Origin: Leptospiraceae bacterium
GTDB lineage: Bacteria; Spirochaetota; Leptospiria; Leptospirales; Leptospiraceae
Direction of reading: 5' to 3'
Assembly: GCA_024233875.1 (NCBI GenBank)
Contig: JACKPB010000005.1
Coordinates: 258,501-322,500 of the forward strand
DNA length: 64,000 nucleotides
Position numbers and translations under genes: made by a program. The notes beneath the pieces are model-generated. The model was not told the origin of the DNA, searched no databases, and worked only from the letters and a program-made list of their open reading frames with translations. Below are positions 25,673 through 33,700 of this stretch, one piece after another (position 1 is the stretch's first letter; every line of letters starts with the position of its first letter).

Positions 25673-26680
25673 ATGAAAATCGATCGTTCTAGATTTACCA
25701 CTGCACTGGGTAAATTGTCCAGGACTCACATTTTAGTGGTGGGTGACCTAATTCTGGATGAGTATCTGGTGGGAGAAGTGACCCGTATTTCTCCTGAAGC
25801 CCCCGTACCTGTAGTTCTGGTCAAAGAAACCAATCGGACACTCGGTGGGGCAGGAAATGTTGTGAGAAATCTCAGATCTCTCGGAGTGCAGGTAACTTTA
25901 TCAGCCCGTATCGGAAACGATCAGAATGGCGAAATTTGTGAATCCATACTTGCAGAAGAAGGCATTCCGGAAGACAATCGATTTTTATTGAAAGACCCTT
26001 CTGTACCAACAATAGTCAAAACCAGAATCATAGCTTCCCATCAACAGGTTTGTAGGGTGGATCGGGAAGTGATCGAAAAACTTTCAGAATCTGAGGAAGT
26101 TCAAGTTCTCTCTCAAATTCAATCTAAGATAGAGTCTATTGACGGTATCATTCTTTCCGATTACGATAAGGGTTTCTTAAGCAAATCACTCATTCATTCC
26201 TTAATTCAATTAGCGAAACAAAAAAATATCACTATCTCCGCCGATCCTCAGGTGAGTCATTTTTTCTCTTATCATGGGATCAGTATTATGACCCCAAACC
26301 ATCATGAAGCAGGGAAAGCTCTCAACAGAAAACTTCTAACTGATAAAGACATTGAATCTGCAAGCAAGGAAATTGCCGGATCTCTCGGTGCTGAGTCCAT
26401 GATGATCACAAGGGGAGAAAAAGGGATGTCTATCTATACAGTATCCGATGATCAATTGTATCACATCCCAACTGTAGCCAGAGAAGTATTCGATGTAACA
26501 GGAGCAGGTGATACCGTCATAACTATTTATACTCTATTTAAAGCTGCTGGTCTAACCGAACTGGAATCAGCAATTATAGCGAATGCAGGAGCGGGGATTG
26601 TAGTCGAAAGATTAGGTGCCTCCACTGTAACTGCAGATGAATTAATTAAATCTATGGAAATGATGGGCATATTCAAATGA
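25673..26680 (+). CDS. hldA: D-glycero-beta-D-manno-heptose-7-phosphate kinase
   Basis: 335 residues of the PfkB/ribokinase fold. It shows VVGDLILDEYLVGEVTRISP near the N-terminus, the substrate motif LGGAGNVVRNLRSLG, and the ATP/anion-hole motif DVTGAGDTV at about 273-281 with the catalytic Asp in GAGD. It phosphorylates heptose 7-phosphate at C1 in ADP-heptose synthesis. In enteric bacteria this is the N-terminal half of HldE; here it is a separate gene overlapping hldC by 4 bases. The length is that of stand-alone RfaE1 proteins. Confidence 0.95.
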   Translation: MKIDRSRFTTALGKLSRTHILVVGDLILDEYLVGEVTRISPEAPVPVVLVKETNRTLGGAGNVVRNLRSLGVQVTLSARIGNDQNGEICESILAEEGIPEDNRFLLKDPSVPTIVKTRIIASHQQVCRVDREVIEKLSESEEVQVLSQIQSKIESIDGIILSDYDKGFLSKSLIHSLIQLAKQKNITISADPQVSHFFSYHGISIMTPNHHEAGKALNRKLLTDKDIESASKEIAGSLGAESMMITRGEKGMSIYTVSDDQLYHIPTVAREVFDVTGAGDTVITIYTLFKAAGLTELESAIIANAGAGIVVERLGASTVTADELIKSMEMMGIFK

Positions 26681-27165
26681 AAATTCCGGCAAGAATACAA
26701 TCAAAAATAATCGAAAGAAAAAATATCCTCCAGATAAAGAAAGAAAAGGTAATCCGACCTTTAGTGTTTACCAACGGATGCTTTGATATCTTACACAATG
26801 GACATATCAATTATTTGCTGAGTGCAAGAGAATTGGGAAATTTTTTATGGATCGGGTTGAATTCGGATTCCTCAGTCAAAAAACTAAAAGGTGAAAAGCG
26901 ACCGATCAATCACGAACTCAGCAGGGCTACCCTTCTGGCATCATTGTTTTTCGTAGACGCGGTAACCATATTTGATGAGGACACTCCGATCTCTCTCATA
27001 GATGAGATACGTCCCGATATTCATGTGAAAGGTGGAGACTATCAAAAAGAAAAACTCCCCGAATACAAGAGCATCATCGAATATGGTGGTAAGGTAGAAA
27101 TTTTGCCTTTTGTTGAAGGTGAATCTACTTCCGGAATCATCTCCAGAATTGTATCTAAAAATTAG
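26677..27165 (+). CDS. hldC: D-glycero-beta-D-manno-heptose-1-phosphate adenylyltransferase
   Basis: 162 residues with the nucleotidyltransferase motif VFTNGCFDILHNGHINYLL (HxGH at 40-43) and the C-terminal signature VEGESTSGIISRI. It activates heptose 1-phosphate with ATP, giving ADP-heptose. It corresponds to RfaE2, the C-terminal half of HldE, and is coupled to hldA by an ATGA overlap. The stop overlaps the convergent dehydrogenase gene by 4 bases. Confidence 0.95.
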   Translation: MKIPARIQSKIIERKNILQIKKEKVIRPLVFTNGCFDILHNGHINYLLSARELGNFLWIGLNSDSSVKKLKGEKRPINHELSRATLLASLFFVDAVTIFDEDTPISLIDEIRPDIHVKGGDYQKEKLPEYKSIIEYGGKVEILPFVEGESTSGIISRIVSKN

Positions 27166-28364
27166 TCCGTAATTATTTTTAAGACTTCTCCTGGAGAACC
27201 TATCCTTACATCATATTGTGTCAGAAGATACAAATTTCCTGTCTTATCCTCAGCCAGAGAATTTATGTGTTTGAATCGGAATTGATCGCGGTTTAGGACG
27301 GGCAATTCATTTGCAGTCCAGGTAGATTTCTTTTTTTCTAAGTAATACACTTTTCCGGACCAATCAGCAAAAATGTACTTTCCGTAAAGTTTTGACTTTT
27401 TGTTTCCTCTATATACATAACCACCTATGACGGCAATTCCTTTATCTCTGGAATATGTATAGATAGGCAGTTCTAATCCTTTGGGGTCACAATTGGGTGG
27501 CATATAGCATGAATTGCCCTCCATGATTCTCCAACCATAATTCTTACCTTTCTTGACTAAATTAATTTCTTCAAATGATTCCTGCCCTACGTCACCGACA
27601 AAAAGTTCACCGGAAACTCTATCAAATGAAAATTTCCATGGATTTCTAAAACCATAGGCATAGATTTCGGGTAGACCACCCCCTCCCGCAAAAGGATTGT
27701 CATCAGGAATCGAATACAAATTTCCTTTGTCCACATCAATCCGTAAGATTTTTCCGAGAAGGTTTTTTAAATTCTGACCGTTTCCGGGATTCCCGTGATT
27801 GTCCCCTCTTCCACCTCCATCACCGGATCCTATATAAAGATACTTATCCGGTCCGAAGAGAATTGTACCTCCATTGTGATTTGACTCGGGTTGGACAATC
27901 TCCAAAAGAATTTTCTCAGATCTGAGTAAAGAGCGATGGGGGTTGTTCAAACTGGCTTGAAATTCTGAAACGATTGTCTTGTGATCCGCTTCCTTAGAAT
28001 CAATGTCCGAGCTATAATTCACATAAAATTTACGATTTTTCGAAAAATTTGGATGAAGGCTGAATCCCAAGAGCCCTCTTTCTGAATAAAATTTAGAATC
28101 CGATTTGATTTTTCGGGATAAGTTTAAGAAGGGTATTTTTTTCAATTTGTTTTTCGAAAAGACTTTGACCTTCCCCGTCTGCTCGGCTATGTACATAGAT
28201 CCATCTTCGGAATGAAAATCCAGAGCCACAGGAGAAAAAATACCGGTTGTGACAGTCTCGAGTGATACCATGAATTCATTTTGTATCCCCCGAAATTTAT
28301 CATCTGCAAAAATTGAAATCTGAATGAAACAAATAAGATAGATAAATATAATATGTTTAATCAA
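27162..28364 (-). CDS. Exported PQQ-type sugar dehydrogenase (glucose/sorbosone dehydrogenase family)
   Basis: 400 residues with a signal peptide ending near QISIFADD, followed by a six-bladed beta-propeller. Signatures are PVALDFHSEDGSMYIAEQ, ERGLLGFSLHPNFSKNRKFY, the His/PQQ-site motif ESNHNGGTILFGPDKYLYIG and the GSGDGGGRGD turn. Family enzymes oxidise aldose sugars in the periplasm using PQQ. PQQ biosynthesis genes are not in the window and substrate specificity is unknown. It overlaps hldC convergently by 4 bases. Confidence 0.9.
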   Translation of the reverse strand: MIKHIIFIYLICFIQISIFADDKFRGIQNEFMVSLETVTTGIFSPVALDFHSEDGSMYIAEQTGKVKVFSKNKLKKIPFLNLSRKIKSDSKFYSERGLLGFSLHPNFSKNRKFYVNYSSDIDSKEADHKTIVSEFQASLNNPHRSLLRSEKILLEIVQPESNHNGGTILFGPDKYLYIGSGDGGGRGDNHGNPGNGQNLKNLLGKILRIDVDKGNLYSIPDDNPFAGGGGLPEIYAYGFRNPWKFSFDRVSGELFVGDVGQESFEEINLVKKGKNYGWRIMEGNSCYMPPNCDPKGLELPIYTYSRDKGIAVIGGYVYRGNKKSKLYGKYIFADWSGKVYYLEKKKSTWTANELPVLNRDQFRFKHINSLAEDKTGNLYLLTQYDVRIGSPGEVLKIITD

Positions 28365-28388
28365 AATTGTAATCTCTCCCTAAAGAAT

Positions 28389-30344
28389 TTATACAACTTC
28401 TTCTTCTGTCATCCCGACTATATAGTGAATTAGATTCTGCTTCAATTCGATTACTTTCTCCAGATCAAGTGACATATCTTCTATCTTAGACTCTATTGCT
28501 TTCTTATCATCCAGGACGGATTGAAGAAAATTTTTACTGATGTGGGGTTTGATCAAATCCATTTTTCCTTCCCATCCATACATAGCCAGAGCTAAATCCA
28601 AATGATTCCATTCATAGAAGTATTTCTGGAGAGACTGTTTGGGGATGAGGGGAATCTTTTCGAGTATAGATAGGTTTTCACTATTGACTTCATCTATTCT
28701 GGCTGTTAATTTAGAATCTAAAACAGAAGCAAATTCTTTTTGCAAGACAAGTTTTCCTTTTGAAGACAAATCAATTTTTTTCTTACTCATTTCAAAAATG
28801 TTTTTCATGACTTCGTTATTTTTCTTAATGAACTCTTCTTTTGAAATCGCCTTAGGAATTAAGTGAATAGACCATTCGGGTCGAACCGATGAGTTTCTCC
28901 ATTCTTCAGCCATCGATTCAGGTAGGAATTTAACGAATTTTTCATCATGGAAATCGGGAAAGAAAATCAGGGTTTTATCTTTTTCATTTTCAGAAGGAAC
29001 GTAGCAGTAGAATAGACTTTTGATTTCATCCACCTTCCAACCACGGGATACAAAATAATTCTGAACCAAAAGCTTTAAGTCCTTATCTGTAAGTAAATTT
29101 ACAAATTGATAGAAGAGGATGGGACTTCCTGCTTCCAGAAAATCTGCGGTTCCTTCCTTATAAAATGTAGAAATATTTCTTCGAAGTATTGACCGGTTCA
29201 AATACAGGAACCTGACCAAATCTCCAGAATGCTCTAAATATGCAGACTCGATATCATCTTCGTCGAGAAGATGAGTTTTCAAAAATTCAAGAGTAGACTT
29301 GGCTAAAAAAATTTCACAGGGGATGATATTTTTACCTTCTATCAACTCTACTGTAATACAAATAGAACCACCGAGATTCATAGTTTGAATCGGACCGGCT
29401 GCTTTCTTTTCTATTTCAATTCCCATCTTAGTCCAGGAAGAAAGTAGATCTTTAAAAATGCATGCAATATGAGAATTTATAGATTTCCTCAATTCAGAAT
29501 TACTCTTGTCTTTAAGAAAAATTGAATAGTAAATGGGAAGTTGTTTGCCTTCTATAGTGAGTTCCAACCCAAATCGAATCCTATCATTTGTCAAATCTGC
29601 TTTCATAGGTGTTCGAAAGTTTCTAAATCTTGAATAGATTTCAACATCCTGACACTTAGTTCTATTGTGGAGAAAGAATCTATTCAATAGCAGTTCATTA
29701 GGTGATTTGACGTCCAATCTAGTTAGGTGAACATTTTCTTTTGGCAATACATTGAAACAAATTTTTTGCAATTGATCAGCATAACCTTTTTTTTCTGAAA
29801 TATCTTTTTCTAAATAGTATTTATTTACATCACGAATCAATAAGAATAAAGAAGTATTTCCTGCCCGCAATCGATAAGATGTAGATTCGGAAGCCCTCCA
29901 CATGAACTCTTCTTTCAAACTGATGTCAAAGTTGGATACAAAGGTAGCATTGTGAAAGCTTTCGATAAGAAGTTTATTCTTTTCAATTCTTTCCATCTGA
30001 TGACTATCACCTGAAAAGTACATCAATTTGTTGATCGGAGAGAATAAACTCTGAGCCATCTCTGAGTTTAGATTCTTATGCATTTCCTTTTCGGTTGACT
30101 TCAGATAAATCTCCTGAAATTCATTCAAAAAATCATCCGGAATCAGTGCTACAGAAGCAGGGCTATCAGTAAAAGCAAAACAATACAACAAACGACCGGA
30201 AGAAATAAAATTTATTTCTTTTTCAATCTCATCAAACTCTATGCTTTCAATTTTCAGATCCAGGGTTTTTTTTAGAATTGTTTGAAATCTTTGGTTCAAA
30301 AGATTCTCTATTAATTTTTCAAATTCTGATAATTCACTATTCAT
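28389..30344 (-). CDS. Unknown 651-residue protein with FliG C-terminal-like end
   Basis: No signal peptide or membrane helix. The first ~560 residues show no family I know; two segments look like PilZ/flagellar-motor style beta domains but this is weak. The final ~80 residues (SLQKYFYEWNHLDLALAMYG, then EKVIELKQNLIHYIVGM) follow the FliG_C pattern, in which DLALALKG is followed by a helical bundle ending in a QQ/IV-rich helix. It may therefore contact the motor or be a distant FliG relative; that is inference. The next gene downstream, 24 bp away, is the sugar dehydrogenase. Confidence 0.75.
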   Translation of the reverse strand: MNSELSEFEKLIENLLNQRFQTILKKTLDLKIESIEFDEIEKEINFISSGRLLYCFAFTDSPASVALIPDDFLNEFQEIYLKSTEKEMHKNLNSEMAQSLFSPINKLMYFSGDSHQMERIEKNKLLIESFHNATFVSNFDISLKEEFMWRASESTSYRLRAGNTSLFLLIRDVNKYYLEKDISEKKGYADQLQKICFNVLPKENVHLTRLDVKSPNELLLNRFFLHNRTKCQDVEIYSRFRNFRTPMKADLTNDRIRFGLELTIEGKQLPIYYSIFLKDKSNSELRKSINSHIACIFKDLLSSWTKMGIEIEKKAAGPIQTMNLGGSICITVELIEGKNIIPCEIFLAKSTLEFLKTHLLDEDDIESAYLEHSGDLVRFLYLNRSILRRNISTFYKEGTADFLEAGSPILFYQFVNLLTDKDLKLLVQNYFVSRGWKVDEIKSLFYCYVPSENEKDKTLIFFPDFHDEKFVKFLPESMAEEWRNSSVRPEWSIHLIPKAISKEEFIKKNNEVMKNIFEMSKKKIDLSSKGKLVLQKEFASVLDSKLTARIDEVNSENLSILEKIPLIPKQSLQKYFYEWNHLDLALAMYGWEGKMDLIKPHISKNFLQSVLDDKKAIESKIEDMSLDLEKVIELKQNLIHYIVGMTEEEVV

Positions 30345-30548
30345 TTTTACAGCCTACTTCTTCACTCTTGGGAAATTTATTTCAATCCTAAAAAGAAATT
30401 GAATTCTGTATTCTGATTTTTCTTTAAATTGTATTTTTTATTTCAAAGTATTACTGAATGCGGGAAGGAGGATAGTTTTGGATAGAGTGGGAGTTTGACT
30501 GAAATTAGGAAGTTTTTAGAAAATGAATTGTTATTTTTATAAAATAGA

Positions 30549-30600
30549 CGTTAGCTTTCGCTATTCAAGAGGCTAGAACCAGACTAACCTCTTGAAAGAA
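30549..30600 (-). terminator. Double hairpin after ompL1
   Basis: On the minus strand, just after the ompL1 stop, CAAGAGGTTAG pairs with CTAGCCTCTTG (30566-30576 with 30584-30594; the one non-Watson-Crick pair is G-U only on the minus strand). It is followed by TAGCGAAAGCTA, a GNRA tetraloop hairpin, and then a T-rich stretch. The strand bias of the wobble pair supports use as a terminator for ompL1. Confidence 0.65.
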
Positions 30601-30615
30601 ACATTAGAACAGGAA

Positions 30616-31557
30616 TTAAAGTTCTAATTTGTATCCGAATCTATAGTAGTTACCTGCTACAGAAACAGGATATACAGGATAGGGACTCAGAGCAGCTAGA
30701 CCACCGGAAGATTTGGTAGCACCGACTGCAGTAAGATTACCCGATACCAGAGTCTCAACTTCCATAAAGATAAATCCTTTATCAGAAACTTTTGTATGAG
30801 CACCGATGATGTAGTTAAACCCAACTCCACCGGCGGAGAATACTGTGTCTTCCTGTCTTGCACCCGGACGAACGGAATCAGCGATCACAGGCAATTGGTT
30901 CATACGATCAGAACCGAGAACTGCTGCCAATGCATCCCCATCATTGTATCCTTTAACATTCCACATAGCCCTGAAGTAGTGAAGACCGGGAGCTACATAG
31001 AAGGAAGATTTTTCACCAAAATTCAATTTGATACCAAAGTATGCAGGAATGACAGCTGATCTGAAATTCCAATATACATCATACCATTTGTATGGTCCGA
31101 TAGAGGAAGTAGTGTGACCACCTGAGATTTTGGTGGATATATTGAGACCTACTCTCCAGAAAAAATTCTCTCCGACATCTTTTTCATATCCGAGTGTCAA
31201 ACCACCACCCTGCATAGGACCACCTGCTTTTGTGTGGATACCGCCACCGGTTAAGTGATGAAGTGTAGTCAATTTATTATCAGGAATGAATGCACTCTGA
31301 TTAGATAAAACCTGAGTCTCATAAGTTCCATTGCTATCTAAGTCCTTGCTGATGATTCTTGTTCCACCGGAGAGACCATCTTTTATGACTGTTCCCCCCA
31401 GTCCGTTGGGATCAAAATATAGGTGACCACCGAAAATCAGTCTACCCTTCCCTGTATTTTTAAACATATCTTCTCCACCTTCTGCGGAAAGGTTAGAGAG
31501 AGATAGTAGTCCTAAGATAGCTAAAGCTATACCTATTGCATTGATCTTTTTGATCAT
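30616..31557 (-). CDS. ompL1: OmpL1 outer-membrane porin
   Basis: 313 residues. The start is ATG at 31557, because AAGGGGAG lies just upstream and the predicted protein then begins with a clean signal peptide (MIKKINAIGIALAILGLL... ending NLSAEGG). Longer upstream starts would overlap the promoter. The mature protein is a beta-barrel with features I recall from leptospiral OmpL1: LGGTVIKDGL, HLTGGGIHTKAG, FFWRVGLNISTKISGG, VIPAYFGIKLNFGEKSSFYV, and the C-terminal LSPYPVYPVSVAGNYYRFGY. OmpL1 is a surface-exposed porin that also binds host matrix proteins in pathogenic Leptospira. It has its own promoter and terminator. Confidence 0.93.
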   Translation of the reverse strand: MIKKINAIGIALAILGLLSLSNLSAEGGEDMFKNTGKGRLIFGGHLYFDPNGLGGTVIKDGLSGGTRIISKDLDSNGTYETQVLSNQSAFIPDNKLTTLHHLTGGGIHTKAGGPMQGGGLTLGYEKDVGENFFWRVGLNISTKISGGHTTSSIGPYKWYDVYWNFRSAVIPAYFGIKLNFGEKSSFYVAPGLHYFRAMWNVKGYNDGDALAAVLGSDRMNQLPVIADSVRPGARQEDTVFSAGGVGFNYIIGAHTKVSDKGFIFMEVETLVSGNLTAVGATKSSGGLAALSPYPVYPVSVAGNYYRFGYKLEL

Positions 31558-31635
31558 TGTTGCTCCCCTTAAGTGTGAATGTTTGAGGTCGTCTGAAGGA
31601 ATTTTTTGGAAGAAACCCTCTAGACCTGAGAGACG

Positions 31636-31665
31636 ATTATGAAAGGAGTATATAAAAATTGTCAA
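31636..31665 (-). promoter_or_regulatory. Sigma-70-type promoter of ompL1
   Basis: On the minus strand, TTGACA (31660-31665) and CATAAT (31636-31641) are separated by 18 bases. The match to the consensus is 6/6 and 5/6. It would start transcription near 31628, leaving a leader of about 70 bases before ATG 31557. Confidence 0.75.
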
Positions 31666-31720
31666 TCTTTACTAAAATTTTTGTAGAATTTTTTGTTTTT
31701 TTTATAAAAACAAGAGTAAA

Positions 31721-32449
31721 TTACTTTTTAACAGATTCCAACTCAATCAATATCCCTTTCTCCAAATTCACATCATAAGAAAATACTGCACTCGGTGTGG
31801 GTGGAGATTTAGGTTCATGGTTCTTTTTAATTATACTAACCAATTGATTTTTTCTGGAATTGTACAAAAACTTTTCAAAATAGTACCCTTCCGGTAGTAT
31901 AGAAATTAGCTTTTCTTCGGAAGGGTCATACACAAAAACTTCCGCATTGTCCTTTTGGTTCAAGAATCCATCTCCATTGGAGTCCCGGGTCATAGCGAGA
32001 ATCACTACTTTTTGTCCCACATCAATCGTATCCTCAATAGGTTCCGATCCGGGGAAAGGAATGGATTTCTTTATAGATTCCCCTGTAAAATAGTCCCAAA
32101 TATAGACTTTTTTCTCAAATACCTTCCGGATTTTCCCCGTAGTCAGATTGATAAAAGTTAAGTTTTTGGCATGATGAAGGACATTGTCCTGCCCGTAGTC
32201 CGATTCTTCTTTATTCAGGTCATGAGGAAAGTAGATAAAGTTCTTCCAGAGAATCTTGGAATCAGAGGAGAGTGCATCCGAATACTCAATTTTCTTCACA
32301 ACGGACACGGTTGACTTCGTGTCCGGTTCATTGATTTCTATACCCCTATCTCTATTTTCATAGATAAACCAACTTTTAGAAAGACTAAAAGTCAAAATGG
32401 CCAGAATTGAGATTCCAATGAGTATGACTAAAGTTTTGAGTTTTTCCAA
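31721..32449 (-). CDS. Membrane-anchored hypothetical protein with EF-hand/dockerin-like loop
   Basis: 242 residues with an N-terminal transmembrane anchor (LVILIGISILAILTFSL) and a periplasmic beta-rich region. The segment DSNGDGFLNQKDNAEVFVYD contains a perfect DxNxDGxxxxxD calcium loop followed by a propeller-like strand. The same arrangement (DTNSDKVLDERD followed by a strand) occurs in the TolB-like part of the giant lipoprotein at 4239. This may therefore be a partial propeller-type protein. It begins 4 bases after the aminotransferase stop, implying co-transcription. Confidence 0.8.
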   Translation of the reverse strand: MEKLKTLVILIGISILAILTFSLSKSWFIYENRDRGIEINEPDTKSTVSVVKKIEYSDALSSDSKILWKNFIYFPHDLNKEESDYGQDNVLHHAKNLTFINLTTGKIRKVFEKKVYIWDYFTGESIKKSIPFPGSEPIEDTIDVGQKVVILAMTRDSNGDGFLNQKDNAEVFVYDPSEEKLISILPEGYYFEKFLYNSRKNQLVSIIKKNHEPKSPPTPSAVFSYDVNLEKGILIELESVKK

Positions 32450-32453
32450 AGGT

Positions 32454-33557
32454 TTAGGTCTGAAATACTTTCAGGACTTCATTGAATTCTTCTTCTGTCA
32501 TATAAGGAAAGAGGGGGAGGCTCAGAACTCTTTTGGAAATATCCCGTGCATTCTTCTCTCCGAAGACAGATTTAGTAAATGGTTTGGCACCTTCCTGATC
32601 CTCCATAGCACCGGGATAGATGATTCCGAAACCGATTCCGGCATTCTTACATTTCTCTTCGATAGAAGGTCTTTCTTCAACTGAAAAGAGGTTTACATTG
32701 CAGTAACCGTTTTCAGTAAAATCATTCGGTGGTTGGATGACATTGATCCCGAGATTTCCGAGTTTTTCCCGGTATTGACCTGCCCAATAACGTCTCGATT
32801 TCAATCTTTCGGGAAAAAATTTAAGGGATAAATTTAAAAAAGCAGCTTGAATTGTATCCAATCTAGAATTCCAGCCCACCAATCCATGATTGTAGTGGGA
32901 TGTTCTTCCGTGGTTGGCAAGCTTTCTCACTCTATCTGCGAGATCCGGGTCATTAGTAAATACAGCTCCTCCATCTCCTGCCGCACCAAGGACTTTGGCC
33001 GGATAGAATGAGGTAGTGGATATAAGAGCATCTTTATAAATCGGTTCCTTCCTGTACTCCACCCCGAAGCACTGGGCACCATCTTCTATCAATGGAATAT
33101 TTTTGGATTTACAGAGATCTCTGAATTTACTGAGGTTTGCGGAACCCCATCCGTAGAGATGAACAAGGATAGCTGCATCCGGGCGAACTTCCTCCACAGC
33201 TTTTTCGAAAAATCCAAAATCCATTTGAAGATCTGTGAGGTTTGTGTCTACGATGTAGGGATCCGCACCCACATTGATGATGGCTTCATAAGTCGCCCAG
33301 AAGGTAGAATTGGGCACGAGAACCTTTGATCCCCTACCTATTCCGCAGGCACGTAGAGCCAATTGGATGGCATCAGTTCCATTCGCGCAGGAAACTGTAT
33401 GAGATACTCCATTGTATTCCGAGAGAGATTTCTCTAAACCTGAAACCTCTTCTCCTCCGATGAATCGTGCTCCTTTTGCCAAATCTGCAACTTTTGCCTC
33501 AAATTCCTGTAAAAAACCATCTTCAAAACGTTTAATATCAATAAAAGGAACACCCAT
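32454..33557 (-). CDS. DegT/DnrJ/EryC1/StrS sugar aminotransferase
   Basis: 367 residues of PLP fold-type I. Motifs: SCANGTDAIQLALRACGIG (residues 57-75), LIEDGAQCFG with Asp159 contacting the PLP nitrogen, and SFYPAKVLGAAGDGG with Lys188 as Schiff-base lysine, then NHGRTSHYNHGLVGWNSRLD. These enzymes transaminate nucleotide-linked 3- or 4-keto sugars to amino sugars for surface polysaccharides. The specific sugar cannot be deduced. Co-transcribed with the gene at 31721. Confidence 0.93.
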   Translation of the reverse strand: MGVPFIDIKRFEDGFLQEFEAKVADLAKGARFIGGEEVSGLEKSLSEYNGVSHTVSCANGTDAIQLALRACGIGRGSKVLVPNSTFWATYEAIINVGADPYIVDTNLTDLQMDFGFFEKAVEEVRPDAAILVHLYGWGSANLSKFRDLCKSKNIPLIEDGAQCFGVEYRKEPIYKDALISTTSFYPAKVLGAAGDGGAVFTNDPDLADRVRKLANHGRTSHYNHGLVGWNSRLDTIQAAFLNLSLKFFPERLKSRRYWAGQYREKLGNLGINVIQPPNDFTENGYCNVNLFSVEERPSIEEKCKNAGIGFGIIYPGAMEDQEGAKPFTKSVFGEKNARDISKRVLSLPLFPYMTEEEFNEVLKVFQT

Positions 33558-33700
33558 AAATCTGCCTCTAATTCAATTTGATTTAGGAAACCAATAGTTA
33601 TCCCTGAAGAACCAAAGATTTCTCTCTAGGAATATTAAATTTTTTGATCAATATTCGTAAAGTAATGTACAAAGCGATTTTTAAATTTTCAGATTCGGGA

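Noticed and set aside
31558..31665. 36-residue N-terminal extension of OmpL1
   Set aside because: The extension would overlap the -35/-10 promoter and precede a clear ribosome binding site and signal peptide at 31557.
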